10,429 bases of DNA, taken from the NCBI GenBank assembly GCA_029881855.1, contig JAOULU010000032.1:1-10429 (forward strand), written 5' to 3'. The notes below the pieces were generated by a model. The model worked only from the letters and a program-made list of their open reading frames with translations, searched no databases and was not told the origin of the DNA. Shown piece by piece: positions 1 to 9,300 of this stretch. This stretch comes from Nitrosomonas sp. (GTDB lineage: Bacteria > Pseudomonadota > Gammaproteobacteria > Burkholderiales > Nitrosomonadaceae). Numbering within the stretch: the stretch's first letter is position 1; every line of letters begins with the position of its first letter. Made by a program: the position numbers and the translations under genes.

Positions 1-1
1 A

Positions 2-529
2 ACCATGAGTATTAATACATTCTTTGGGTCTGGTTTTGTCGTGGGAAATACAGGCGTGTTGCTGAATAATGAAATGGACGATTTTTCTATGGGTAAAAAT
101 ATTCCTAATATTTTTGGTTTATATGGTTCCGAAGCAAATATTATAGCGCCTGGTAAGCGCCCCTTGTCCAGTATGTCACCTACTTTTGTTGAGAATGAAC
201 GAGGTGTTTTGATTGTGGGTACACCCGGCGGTTCCCGTATTATCAGCATGCTGTTATTAGTTATTATGGATTTTGTAGATCATGGGCAGACCGATGTCGA
301 TAAATTGGTATCCAGTCCACGCCTACATCATCAATATTTGCCGGATCAAGTCCAAATAGAACCCAATTCGTTTGACCCAACTTGGATAGAAAAAATGCAG
401 CTAAAAGGTCATGTCGTCAATACTGCCAAGCGGCAATGGGGAAATATGCAACTAATATTTTTTGACAAGAACAGCCGGCAATCTTATGCATCCAATGATC
501 CACGCGGATCTTTTGATACGCATTATTAA
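2..529 (+). CDS. ggt: Gamma-glutamyltransferase, C-terminal (small subunit) part, 5' end outside window
   Basis: This is the end of a gamma-glutamyltransferase, a periplasmic N-terminal-nucleophile hydrolase that cleaves glutathione and transfers its gamma-glutamyl group. The reading frame is already open at base 2, so the ATG at 5 is an internal Met and not the start. Counting from that Met, the small-subunit signatures are all present: Asn4 in SINTFFGSG (E. coli Asn411), Asp26 in NNEMDDFS (E. coli Asp433), the Ser55-Ser56 pair in PLSSMSPT and Gly75-Gly76 in GTPGGSR, which shapes the oxyanion hole. The motif PRLHHQ and an ending with ASNDPR also match the family. By alignment the autoprocessing Thr nucleophile lies about 17 codons upstream of the Met and is not visible. 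The E. coli residue numbers are family knowledge from memory. A cephalosporin acylase-like homologue is possible but less likely. Confidence 0.93.
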   Translation, partial: TMSINTFFGSGFVVGNTGVLLNNEMDDFSMGKNIPNIFGLYGSEANIIAPGKRPLSSMSPTFVENERGVLIVGTPGGSRIISMLLLVIMDFVDHGQTDVDKLVSSPRLHHQYLPDQVQIEPNSFDPTWIEKMQLKGHVVNTAKRQWGNMQLIFFDKNSRQSYASNDPRGSFDTHY

Positions 530-537
530 AATAAGAA

Positions 538-573
538 GCGGCCTATTCTAAAATAGGATTGACCTGGCACCGC
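538..573 (+). other. Weak nested inverted repeat after ggt (possible terminator)
   Basis: Nine bases after the ggt stop, CCTATT (542-547) pairs with AATAGG (552-557) around a four-base loop. An outer GCGG/CCGC pair (538-541 and 570-573) could close a larger stem. A T-rich stretch follows only at 582-589, so this is not a classical intrinsic terminator. It may mark the end of the ggt transcript, but the stem is AT-rich and could be chance. Confidence 0.25.
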
Positions 574-632
574 TAATTGCGTTATTTTTATTGGCTATTA
601 ATCATTGGCAATTTTGTTAGTCTAACTTATTT

Positions 633-878
633 ATGTCAAAATCTTCCAAAAGTACTGCATTATCCCAACCTGAGAGTTTTGAAGCGGCGGCGGCTGAACT
701 GGAAAATATTGTGACCGCAATGGAAGCAGGGCAGATGTCATTAGAAGCGTCTTTATCAGCTTATAAGCGTGGCGCAGAATTATTGCAATACTGTCAAAGC
801 AAACTGCAAGGTGCACAACAGCAAGTGCGAATACTTGAGGCAGATATGTTAAAAAACTTCAAAATGTCTGAAAATTGA
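633..878 (+). CDS. xseB: Exodeoxyribonuclease VII small subunit
   Basis: XseB is the small subunit of exonuclease VII, which forms a cytoplasmic complex with XseA and degrades single-stranded DNA from either end. The 81-residue length is normal for the family. The diagnostic pattern covers residues 16-60: FEAAAAELENIV, then ME.G...LE.SL, then Y..GAELLQYC and a final helix with QQQVRILE. The protein should be two long helices with no catalytic site of its own. The ATG at 633 lacks a clear Shine-Dalgarno sequence; the start was chosen because the conserved part begins 15 residues later and no better start fits. It heads an apparent operon with ispA, whose ATG overlaps its TGA stop in the string TGATG, so the two are probably translationally coupled. 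This xseB-ispA-dxs order is common in Proteobacteria. Confidence 0.95.
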   Translation: MSKSSKSTALSQPESFEAAAAELENIVTAMEAGQMSLEASLSAYKRGAELLQYCQSKLQGAQQQVRILEADMLKNFKMSEN

Positions 879-1771
879 TGGCCACTGATTTTAAGCGGTG
901 GGCGAAAGATCGTCAGGCACGTATTGAGACTTTTCTAGAATCTCGGCTTCCTGCAGTAGACCACGTGCCAGAGCGCTTGCATAATGCGATGCGATACTCG
1001 GTATTGGGTGGCGGAAAACGTGTGCGTCCATTATTGGCATTTGCTGCCGGTGAACTTGCCAAGGCAGATACTAAACGTGTGATTGTTACGGCAGCTTCAG
1101 TAGAGTTAATACATGCATATTCTTTGGTGCATGATGACATGCCCTGTATGGATGATGATGTGTTGCGGCGAGGAAAATCAACATGCCATATTGAGTTTGA
1201 CGAGGCGACTGCGCTATTAACTGGGGATAGCCTGCAGACTTTGGCTTTTGAACTGTTGGCAGAGAAATGTCTGGCTGATTCGCCTGAGACTCAGCTAATT
1301 ATGATAGCGCAATTGGCACGTGCATCTGGTTCACGGGGTATGGCGGGTGGACAAGCATTTGATCTGGCCAGTGTTGGTAAGACACTAAGCTTGCCAGAGC
1401 TAGAATTTATGCATATTCACAAAACGGGCGCACTTATCCGGGCAGCTGTGATGTTGGGTGCGCGTTGTAGCAATCATTTGGATGAGGCACAATTAGAAAG
1501 ATTGGATCATTTTGCTAAATGTGTTGGTTTGGCATTCCAGGTGGTTGATGATTTGCTTGATGCTGAAGCGACAACCGAGACTCTGGGTAAGACAGCTGGT
1601 AAGGATGCTGATAATAATAAACCGACTTATGTCAGTATTCTTGGAATTGGTCAGGCGCGCGAATTGGCAGAAAGGCTGCAACATGATGCAGATCAGGTTT
1701 TAGATAGTTTTGGTGATTCTGCAATACGGTTGCGGCAAGTTACCGACTTCATAGTTAAACGTAAATTTTAA
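878..1771 (+). CDS. ispA: (2E,6E)-farnesyl diphosphate synthase
   Basis: IspA condenses dimethylallyl diphosphate with two isopentenyl diphosphates to give C15 farnesyl diphosphate, the precursor of undecaprenyl carrier lipid and quinone side chains. The ATG at 878 gives 297 residues, close to the E. coli enzyme; a TTG one codon earlier (875) is open but less likely. Visible motifs are GGGKRVRP (44-51), the first Asp-rich motif D86-D-M-P-C-M-D92, RRGKSTCH (97-104), GGQAFDL (157-163), K182-T183 and the second Asp-rich motif D224-D-L-L-D228. The two-residue insertion in the first motif and Tyr81, five residues before it, are typical of bacterial C15-specific synthases, so a geranylgeranyl product is unlikely. 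The gene overlaps xseB by one base and lies 58 bases before dxs. No promoter is evident between them, so co-transcription is likely. Confidence 0.96.
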   Translation: MATDFKRWAKDRQARIETFLESRLPAVDHVPERLHNAMRYSVLGGGKRVRPLLAFAAGELAKADTKRVIVTAASVELIHAYSLVHDDMPCMDDDVLRRGKSTCHIEFDEATALLTGDSLQTLAFELLAEKCLADSPETQLIMIAQLARASGSRGMAGGQAFDLASVGKTLSLPELEFMHIHKTGALIRAAVMLGARCSNHLDEAQLERLDHFAKCVGLAFQVVDDLLDAEATTETLGKTAGKDADNNKPTYVSILGIGQARELAERLQHDADQVLDSFGDSAIRLRQVTDFIVKRKF

Positions 1772-1829
1772 AGCGTTGTTAGTTTCCGAAGTGCTCTTTT
1801 CTTTTCTATTTTTTAATTTCAGGCTCTAA

Positions 1830-3668
1830 ATGTATCCACTGTTAGATACCATAAACTCTCCGTCTCAGTTACGTAAGCTGGAGCAGAAACAGCTCCCTCA
1901 ATTTGCTAAGGAATTGCGTGATTTCCTTGTTCAATCCGTTGCAAAAACAGGGGGGCATTTATCTTCTAATTTAGGCACGGTTGAACTAACGATTGCCCTA
2001 CATTATATTTTTAATACGCCGCATGATCAGCTGGTATGGGATGTAGGCCATCAAACTTATGCACATAAAATCCTCACTGGTCGGCGTAATGGTATGGACA
2101 AATTGCGTATGCAAGGTGGTGTTGCTGGGTTTCCACGCAGAGATGAGAGTAAATATGATGCATTTGGTACGGCGCATTCTAGTACCTCTATTAGTGCTGC
2201 GTTGGGCATGGCGGTTGCTGCGCAATTAGAAAATACGGATCGGCGTGCAATAGCAATTATTGGTGATGGTGCAATGAGTGCTGGGATGGCGTTTGAGGCG
2301 CTGAATAATGCAGGTGTGATGGATACCAACTTGCTGGTTGTCCTGAATGATAACGACATGTCAATATCTCGCCCAGTTGGTGCGCTCAATAATTATCTGG
2401 CTAAATTGATGTCGGGTCGGTTTTATGCAACAGCTCGGCGTGCTGGAGAAAAGGTGTTGGGTGTGGTGCCGCCTGTTCTGGAACTGGCTAAACGTGCAGA
2501 AGAGCATATGAAAGGTATGGTGACGCCAGGTACTTTATTTGAGGAATTTGGTTTTAACTATATAGGCCCGATTGACGGACATGATTTGGATGTGTTGGTG
2601 ACAACATTAAAAAATATTAAGAATCTTGATGGCCCACAGTTTTTACATGTGGTTACCCGAAAAGGTGCGGGTTACAAAGTGGCCGAGGAAGATCCAATTT
2701 TATACCATGGTGTCGGTAAGTTTGATCCCGTTGAAGGCATTGTTTCAAAGCCAGTAGAAAAACCAGCGTATAACAAAATTTTTGGTGACTGGTTATGTGA
2801 TATGGCGGCAAAAGATTCTCGTCTAATCGGTATTACACCTGCAATGCGTGAGGGATCAGGTTTGGTGAGATTCTCTGAGGAATATCCTGACCGATATTTT
2901 GATGTGGGTATTGCTGAACAGCACGCAGTAACTTTTGCCGCAGGTTTGGCCTGTGATGGTTTGAAGCCGGTGGTTGCGATTTACTCAACCTTCTTGCAAC
3001 GTGGCTATGACCAGTTAATACATGATGTAGCAATTCAAAATTTACCGGTTCTATTTGCTATTGATCGCGCAGGATTAGTGGGAGCCGATGGCCCTACTCA
3101 TGCAGGTAGTTTTGATCTGAGTTATTTGCGCTGTATTCCCAATATTACAGTGATGACACCATCGGATGAGAACGAATGCCGACAAATGCTTTATACAGCG
3201 TATATGTTGGATACACCAACAGCTGTACGTTATCCACGTGGTGTTGGGACAGGCGTTAAAACGCAGAAAAAGATGCAAGCGTTGCCAGTTGGTCGAGGTG
3301 AAATTCGTCGTCAGGGTAAGAAAATTGCTTTGCTTGCCTTTGGTAGCATGCTAGCCTCGTGTCTGGAAGCAGCGGATGAGTTGGGTGCAACAGTGGTTAA
3401 TATGCGTTTTGTTAAACCGCTAGATGATGATTTAGTGGCATCTTTGGCAACCAGTCATGATCTATTAGTCACCGTTGAAGAGAATACAATTATGGGTGGT
3501 GCCGGTAGCGCAGTAATGGAATCGCTGAATAGTCAACAGATTTGCGTTAAAGTATTACAACTAGGTCTACCAGATATATTCATAGACCAAGGTGACCCTT
3601 CACAGATGCTTGCTGATTGTGGATTAGACAAAGCCGGGATTATTAAATCAATTAAAGCACATGATTAA
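1830..3668 (+). CDS. dxs: 1-deoxy-D-xylulose-5-phosphate synthase
   Basis: DXS joins pyruvate and glyceraldehyde 3-phosphate, with thiamine diphosphate and Mg2+, to start the MEP isoprenoid pathway; the product also feeds thiamine and pyridoxal synthesis. The 612 residues compare with about 620 in E. coli. The N-terminal region has [14 protein letters not shown] (from 41) with His43. The thiamine-diphosphate motif runs from G145-D146-G147 to N175 in LNDND. The transketolase-like pyrimidine domain carries [13 protein letters not shown] with the expected catalytic Glu363. The C-terminal domain has the expected [14 protein letters not shown]. The start ATG has an AGG (1821-1823) six bases upstream, and the opening MYPLLDTI resembles betaproteobacterial DXS as I remember it. 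The gene follows ispA by 58 pyrimidine-rich bases and probably shares its transcript, placing the first and a late enzyme of prenyl diphosphate synthesis together. Confidence 0.97.
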   Translation: MYPLLDTINSPSQLRKLEQKQLPQFAKELRDFLVQSVAKTGGHLSSNLGTVELTIALHYIFNTPHDQLVWDVGHQTYAHKILTGRRNGMDKLRMQGGVAGFPRRDESKYDAFGTAHSSTSISAALGMAVAAQLENTDRRAIAIIGDGAMSAGMAFEALNNAGVMDTNLLVVLNDNDMSISRPVGALNNYLAKLMSGRFYATARRAGEKVLGVVPPVLELAKRAEEHMKGMVTPGTLFEEFGFNYIGPIDGHDLDVLVTTLKNIKNLDGPQFLHVVTRKGAGYKVAEEDPILYHGVGKFDPVEGIVSKPVEKPAYNKIFGDWLCDMAAKDSRLIGITPAMREGSGLVRFSEEYPDRYFDVGIAEQHAVTFAAGLACDGLKPVVAIYSTFLQRGYDQLIHDVAIQNLPVLFAIDRAGLVGADGPTHAGSFDLSYLRCIPNITVMTPSDENECRQMLYTAYMLDTPTAVRYPRGVGTGVKTQKKMQALPVGRGEIRRQGKKIALLAFGSMLASCLEAADELGATVVNMRFVKPLDDDLVASLATSHDLLVTVEENTIMGGAGSAVMESLNSQQICVKVLQLGLPDIFIDQGDPSQMLADCGLDKAGIIKSIKAHD

Positions 3669-3702
3669 TTAGTTTTTTAAATTGTTTTTTATTTTTTGAT
3701 TG

Positions 3703-3727
3703 TGTTGGTTTTAATCATGAACCAACA
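3703..3727 (+). promoter_or_regulatory. Perfect 8-bp dyad overlapping a possible folE2 -10 element
   Basis: TGTTGGTT (3703-3710) and AACCAACA (3720-3727) are exact inverted repeats around a nine-base centre. Inside it, TTTAAT (3710-3715) matches five of six bases of a sigma-70 -10 element, although no good -35 is visible. Three runs of six T (3673-3678, 3685-3690, 3692-3697) lie just upstream, and no T-run follows the dyad, so it is not a standard terminator for dxs. A repressor operator controlling folE2 is a reasonable reading. It does not resemble the Zur boxes I know. Confidence 0.4.
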
Positions 3728-3752
3728 TGAATCTAACTAGGTTGAAGCAGGA

Positions 3753-3774
3753 GTCTCCTACTTTATTGGGAGAC
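3753..3774 (+). promoter_or_regulatory. Hairpin enclosing the folE2 ribosome binding site
   Basis: GTCTCC (3753-3758) can pair with GGAGAC (3769-3774) across a ten-base loop. The GGAG of the downstream arm (3769-3772) is the Shine-Dalgarno sequence of folE2, nine bases before its ATG at 3782. A second AGGAG at 3749-3753 overlaps the upstream arm but is too far from the start to serve translation directly. The stem would hide the ribosome site when formed. Whether it is regulated is inference; no known riboswitch fold is recognised. Confidence 0.4.
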
Positions 3775-3781
3775 AATTATT

Positions 3782-4588
3782 ATGAACGAACAAATAGATT
3801 TGCCTATTGCTGACGTGCAAAGCACGCCTGATACCCGTCGTATTGCAATTGATAGAGTTGGGATTAAAGCTATTCGTCATCCCGTAGTTGTGGCTGATAA
3901 AGATGATGGTATGCAACATACTATAGCGGTTTTTAATATGTATGTGAATTTACCACATAATTTTAAAGGGACACATATGTCTCGTTTCGTGGAAATTCTG
4001 AATAGCCATGAACGCGAGATTTCTGTTGAATCTTTTGAGACCATTTTGCGTGAAATGGTCGAAAAATTGGAAACAGACTCCGGTCATATTGAAATGACTT
4101 TTCCATATTTTGTCGACAAATCTGCCCCAATATCTGGGGTTAAGAGTTTACTGGATTACGAAGTAACTTTTATTGGTGAAATTAAGAATAATGCTTATTT
4201 CTTTACAATGAAAGTTATTGTGCCTGTTACTAGTTTATGCCCATGTTCCAAAAAGATTTCAGAGTATGGGGCACATAATCAACGCTCTCACGTAACGATG
4301 TCTGTGCGTACCAATAGTTTTGTATGGATAGAGGATATGATCAAGATTGCAGAAGATAATGCATCTTGTGAATTGTATGGTTTACTAAAACGTCCCGATG
4401 AGAAGTACGTGACTGAAAAGGCCTACGATAATCCGAAATTTGTGGAAGATCTTGTCAGGGATGTTGCTGAAGTGTTAAACAACGACAAACGTGTTGATGC
4501 ATATGTTGTGGAGTCGGAGAATTTTGAATCTATTCATAATCATTCGGCATACGCATTAATTAAATACGATAAGAAAAACAATTATTGA
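3782..4588 (+). CDS. folE2: GTP cyclohydrolase I, type IB (FolE2)
   Basis: FolE2 converts GTP to 7,8-dihydroneopterin triphosphate, the first step of folate synthesis, and also supplies the queuosine pathway. It is unrelated in sequence to the zinc-dependent FolE and can use other metals such as Mn2+ (family knowledge). The 268 residues match the usual length. The core motif is [12 protein letters not shown] (149-160) followed by YGAHNQRSH; Cys153 and His165 correspond in spacing to the catalytic Cys and His of the Neisseria enzyme. The conserved YDNPKFVED with Glu222 and the C-terminal [15 protein letters not shown] also fit. A good GGAG lies nine bases before the ATG. The gene follows dxs by 113 bases containing two inverted repeats, so it may have its own promoter. 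In many bacteria folE2 is Zur-regulated and induced by zinc shortage; I see no clear Zur box here, so it may be the housekeeping enzyme. Confidence 0.96.
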   Translation: MNEQIDLPIADVQSTPDTRRIAIDRVGIKAIRHPVVVADKDDGMQHTIAVFNMYVNLPHNFKGTHMSRFVEILNSHEREISVESFETILREMVEKLETDSGHIEMTFPYFVDKSAPISGVKSLLDYEVTFIGEIKNNAYFFTMKVIVPVTSLCPCSKKISEYGAHNQRSHVTMSVRTNSFVWIEDMIKIAEDNASCELYGLLKRPDEKYVTEKAYDNPKFVEDLVRDVAEVLNNDKRVDAYVVESENFESIHNHSAYALIKYDKKNNY

Positions 4589-4592
4589 TACG

Positions 4593-6131
4593 CTATGCTA
4601 CTCGTTGCTTAGAAAAGTCTTTCAGGCGAAACCCTAGCAACCATAGTGCTGTAAAGTAGCTACTTGCGCCAATGATAATTACCCAAGTCAACCGGCTCAC
4701 GCGTGTTATTGCTGAGTCAGTCAACCATGAAGTTTCACTGCCTGCTGCAAACCATAATGTTATGCCCATAACAGCTAATGCGGTTAGTGTTTTTAGGAAG
4801 AAAATGAGCCAACCCGGTTGGGGTTGGTAAATCTCATGGCTGCGTAATTTGTAGTACAGTAAACCTGCATTGATGCAAGCCCCCAAGCCGATTGCTAAGG
4901 CGAGTCCAGCATGTTTAAGTGGACCAATAAATGCAAGGTTCATTAATTGCGTAGCAATCAGTGTGATGATGGCAATTTTTACCGGTGTTTTGATGTTTTG
5001 TCGGGCGTAGAATCCGGGTGCCAGCACTTTTACTAAAATTAACCCAAGTAATCCAATGCTATAAGCCATCAGTGCATCACGCGTCATCCATACGTCATGA
5101 TCAGTGAATGCACCATAGTGGAATAGCGTTGTTATCAAAGGGGTGGCTAGTAAGGCCAGTGCAAGCGCAGCGGGAAGTGTTAAAAGCACAGTTAAGCGTA
5201 AGCCCCAATCTAATAAACGAGAATATTCATCTGTGTCGTTGCTGTTGTAATGTTTAGCCAGGGATGGAAGTAGAACTGTACCTAATGCAACGCCCAAAAG
5301 ACCCGATGGGAATTCCATTAACCGATCTGCATAATAAAGCCATGACACGCTGCCGGTAATGAGAAGTGATGCAAAAATAGTATTGATCAACATACTGATT
5401 TGGCCAACAGACACCCCAAAGACTGCCGGGCCCATAAGTTTTATCACGCGCCAGGCCCCCGTGTCCTGAGTTTTTAGACGTATGCGTGGCAATAGTTTGA
5501 GGCGTAGAAGAAACGGTATTTGGAAAGCTAATTGTAATGCGCCGCCAATAAATACCGCCCATGCTAATGCCAATACAGGCGGGTCCAGCAATGGTGCTAA
5601 CCAAAGGACGCAGCCAATAAATGACAGGTTTAACAATGCCGGAGTGATGGCCGGAACATAAAACTTGCCGTAGGTATTGAGTATGCCGCCTGCTAAAGAA
5701 ACCAGAGAGATAAATAAAATATACGGAAAAGTGATTTGTAGTAACTCGACGGTTAAGTTAAATTTCTCTGGGTCAGTAGAGAATCCCGGTGCGCTGGCAT
5801 AGATAATCCACGGTGCAGCGATGATGCCAATCAGTGTGACAGCAAACAGCGTAATACTTAAAAGCTGGGCGATGTGATCAACTAAATCTCGTGTTTCTTC
5901 AGGTGTGCGTGTATTTTTATATTCAGCCAGTATAGGTACGAAGGCTTGAGAGAAAGCACCTTCAGCAAATAACCGTCGTAGAAGATTGGGTATGCGGAAA
6001 GCGACAAAAAAAGCATCGGTAGCCATACCTGCACCAAAAAAACGTGCAATCATGACATCACGCAAGAATCCAAGAATACGAGATATAAAGGTCATGCTGC
6101 TAATTGCAGCGAGGGCTTTGAGTAGATTCAA
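4593..6131 (-). CDS. murJ: Lipid II flippase MurJ (MviN)
   Basis: MurJ moves undecaprenyl-linked lipid II across the inner membrane for peptidoglycan assembly and belongs to the MOP exporter superfamily. The 512 residues (E. coli about 511) form roughly 14 membrane segments. The start is TTG at 6131. An in-frame stop lies six codons upstream, and the resulting opening [14 protein letters not shown] aligns residue for residue with E. coli MurJ, so TTG is favoured over the next Met (13). Residues essential in E. coli are all at the same positions: Arg18, Arg24, Asp39, Arg52, and Arg270 in [12 protein letters not shown]. The motif [18 protein letters not shown] and the late [12 protein letters not shown] are also typical. 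No clear Shine-Dalgarno precedes the TTG. The stop lies four bases from that of convergent folE2. The upstream 246 bases separate it from the Aas-like gene on the same strand and hold a possible promoter. Confidence 0.97.
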   Translation of the reverse strand: MNLLKALAAISSMTFISRILGFLRDVMIARFFGAGMATDAFFVAFRIPNLLRRLFAEGAFSQAFVPILAEYKNTRTPEETRDLVDHIAQLLSITLFAVTLIGIIAAPWIIYASAPGFSTDPEKFNLTVELLQITFPYILFISLVSLAGGILNTYGKFYVPAITPALLNLSFIGCVLWLAPLLDPPVLALAWAVFIGGALQLAFQIPFLLRLKLLPRIRLKTQDTGAWRVIKLMGPAVFGVSVGQISMLINTIFASLLITGSVSWLYYADRLMEFPSGLLGVALGTVLLPSLAKHYNSNDTDEYSRLLDWGLRLTVLLTLPAALALALLATPLITTLFHYGAFTDHDVWMTRDALMAYSIGLLGLILVKVLAPGFYARQNIKTPVKIAIITLIATQLMNLAFIGPLKHAGLALAIGLGACINAGLLYYKLRSHEIYQPQPGWLIFFLKTLTALAVMGITLWFAAGSETSWLTDSAITRVSRLTWVIIIGASSYFTALWLLGFRLKDFSKQRVA

Positions 6132-6218
6132 TGGTGTTTGATCAGTTTAAGGTGGTTATTATTTGGAGCTCATTAGTTTGTTTTTTTGATTGTAGTAGTG
6201 TGTGTATGCGTGAATAGC

Positions 6219-6247
6219 TTTATCTTATCATCCGCCGTATTAGGCAA
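6219..6247 (-). promoter_or_regulatory. Possible sigma-70 promoter for murJ
   Basis: On the - strand, TTGCCT (6247-6242) and GATAAA (6224-6219) are separated by 17 bases and each match the consensus at four of six positions. Transcription would start near 6212 and give a leader of about 80 bases before the TTG at 6131. The spacing is ideal but both hexamers are weak, and read-through from the Aas-like gene upstream could also express murJ. Confidence 0.3.
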
Positions 6248-6377
6248 TAACCCGTTTTGTTAAATTCCTGTGGTATTTATAATACAAGTCTGATCGCCCT
6301 TTATTATGCGAGTAAGCATTGATATTATTAGTGAATTCTACACAATAAGTTAATTTGTTTGGGTAAGAATTTAGGTT

Positions 6378-9300
6378 TTAATTCGGAATCTTTTGCGATG
6401 ACTTAACCCAATCTACAAGTGCCACATAATCTGTTTTCCCAGTAGCTAACAAAAAGATATGCTTAGTTATCAGAATTATTTTTGGGATACTTAATTCACC
6501 GATGCCGTTTTCTTGGGCATAAGTAATCAGCGCCTCTCTATTGGCCTCAGTATATGTGGTAACCAGAACTATTTGTTCGCCTTTTTTAGGGTCTGGGATT
6601 TGTACGACAGCATGGGAATGGTCAGGCCAAAGTTTACACAGATAGTCTTCTATAGCTGTTAATGAAACCATTTCACCACCAATTTTGGCGAAGCGTTTGA
6701 TGCGGCCTTTTATCGTGAGATAGCCCATATCGTTGATGGCTATAATATCACCGGTATCATACCAGCCATTTTCTGGTGGCTGAATTTCTGTGGGTTTGTC
6801 AGATCGATAATAGCCTTTCATGACATTGGGGCCACTAACAAGCAGCTTGCCGCCATCATCAATACCTGGTACCGGTTGTAATTGATGAGAAATACCGGGT
6901 AGTAGGCGGCCAACAGTTCCGGATTTGGTGTGCATAGGTGTGTTTAGACTTAAAATTGGCGCGGTTTCGGTTGCGCCGTAGCCTTCAAAAATGCGTACAC
7001 CAAAGTTTTCTGCCCATAGTTTGCGTGTTTCGTCACGTAGCTTCTCTGCTCCGGCAAACACATAACGCACACTGTGGAAATCATAAGCATGGGCGAAGCG
7101 GGCATAGCCACTTAGAAAAGTGTCCGTACCAAATAATAATGTAGCGTTGGAATCGTAAACTAGCTCAGGAATGATGCGATAGTGTAGCGGAGAGGGATAG
7201 AAGAAGGTTCTGATGCCAGAAAAGATAGGCAGCAGTGTGCCACTGCATAAGCCAAAAGAATGGAAGACAGGCAATGCATTAAAGACGATATCGCTGGGGC
7301 CAAAATCAATGCGTGATGAGACTTGATACCGATTAGCCTGTATATTTACATGACTGAGCACAACGCCTTTAGGGGCGCCTTCTGAGCCGGAAGTAAATAG
7401 TATGATAGCTGGGGTGTCAGGACTAACTGTTTTATTGACGAGCTGGTAATAAGTTTGTGGCATGAGACTGACGAGCGCACCTTTGGCCTTGTCCCAAAAG
7501 GAAATTTTATCACGCACATCTTCCAGGTAATGAAGGGTGATTTGTTGTGTTTGTAGTGCTTCAATAAGGTTTGACAGTTTGCCAACAGTAATAAACTTTC
7601 TGGATGTTATGATTTGCCGAATACCGCTAATTCGACAGGCCGCCAGTACATTTTTATCACTGGTGGAGTAATTAAGCATGGCGGGTATGCGCCCAAATGC
7701 TTGTAATCCAAAGAAGCAAACTAATGTGCTAATCATATTGGGTAGCAGAACGCCTACGTTCTCAGCGGGTTGTGTTTGTTTACGTAGTGCTGCACCTAAA
7801 ATAAAGCTGCGCATAATAAACTGTGCATAGGTTATAGGTTTGCGCTCAATATCTTCTGCGATAACATGTCGGCTCCCATGCACGGCTTTGGCATCTAGTA
7901 ATGATTGGAACAATGTCTGCTGTAAGTTATTGCTCTTAAACATCATAAGCGTCATGACATCATAGAGCTTAATTCCGGCAGCTTGCCTGCGTTTTCGCCC
8001 TTTAATATGTTGAGGCATTTCAAACTTAACGGGGCACATAATGGTGAGTGTTATTTTGGGGAAAAGGCGAATGCGCACTTTACCGTGTAATCTGGAAAAC
8101 GGTGTATATTGAGCGCCAGATATAATTATGGGTAGTAGTTGAGCGCCAGATTTTTCGGCGATCATTGCTGGGCCTTCGTAAATTTTCATTAATGACCCCG
8201 TAATGGTTAGCCGACCTTCCGGGAAAATAACTATTTTGTGGCCTTTTTTGACACGATCAATCAATAATCGTGTTGACATTGGGTTGGTTGGGTCTAGGGC
8301 AATCGTGTCAGTAAGAAATAGGAATGGTCGTATCCACCAGCTTTGGGCAATTTGGGTATTAATGGCAAAAGTTACCCGTTCTGGAATATAAGCGCCAATT
8401 AATGCGGCATCAAGAAAAGATAGGTGATTGGCGACGATAATAGATCTATCATTTAATTTCTTGTAATTTTCTAGCCCTTTGATATCGACACGATAAAGTG
8501 TGTGAAAAATCCAATGCAAGATTGATTTTGCCAAGGCCTCCGGTAGCAGGCTGGAAATATAAATTGCGACCAAGCCATTTAACAACGCAACAAGAAGAAA
8601 GACTTCAGTAACAGTGAGCTCATACGCCAACATCACGCTAATACCTATTGCAGAAACCACCATGAAAAGCGCATTCATGATGTTATTGCCAGCGATAGTG
8701 CGCGAGCGGTGTGTTGCTTCGGTGCGATCTTGGATAATGGCGTATAGCGGAACAATATAAATGCCGCCACAAACAGCGATACCCAGTAAATCAATCAATA
8801 CTCGCCAATTGGCAAAAGATTCAATAAAAACCGTGATACCAATGAGTGCTTCATGATTTAAGATAACTACACGACTACTAGCAAAATATAGGTCAATTGT
8901 GAAAAGGGTCATGCCTAGAATACCCAGCGGAACATAGGTGGCAGCAACTTCACCTTTGAGTAGTCGATTGCACAATAATGATCCGATGCCCACACCAATC
9001 GAGAAAACGGCTAGGAAAAGTGTCACAACTTGCTCATTACCGCCAATGATCTCTTTACCAAATGTTGGGAACTGAGATAAAAAAGTGGCGCCAAATAACC
9101 AGAACCAGGAAATACCTAAAACGGCACGAAAAATAACCGGACTTTGATGAATGTGACGAATAATTCGATGTGTTTCAGTTAAAAAATTATAGTTAACTGT
9201 GAGCGTGCTATCTGCAGCTTGGGTTGATGGTATCAACAGACTGCTGACCCAACCCATAATTGCAATTGTAATTACTATTACAGAGATAATTGCTATACCA

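Noticed and set aside
2057..2389. 110-codon - strand open frame inside dxs
   Set aside because: It is a shadow of the highly conserved thiamine-diphosphate-binding part of dxs on the other strand and shows no motif of its own. Other long antisense frames in the window were dismissed for the same reason.
3646..3697. Intrinsic terminator after dxs
   Set aside because: AATCA (3646-3650) pairs with TGATT (3662-3666) before several T-runs, but the stem is five AT-rich bases and overlaps the coding end; it is too weak to call.
3728..3781. preQ1 or folate-type riboswitch before folE2
   Set aside because: The context invited this, but I cannot recognise the conserved core of any known class; only the ribosome-site hairpin is supported.
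6257..6283. Perfect TATAAT (6278-6283) on the + strand with TTGTTA upstream
   Set aside because: The spacing is only 15 bases, the -35 is poor, and transcription would run antisense into the Aas-like gene. The hexamer also lies in a short AT-rich palindrome (6273-6285 area), so it is probably chance.
6301..6377. Terminator for the Aas-like gene
   Set aside because: ATGC/GCAT (6306-6309 and 6316-6319) can pair, but the stem is four bases long and no T-run follows on the - strand.
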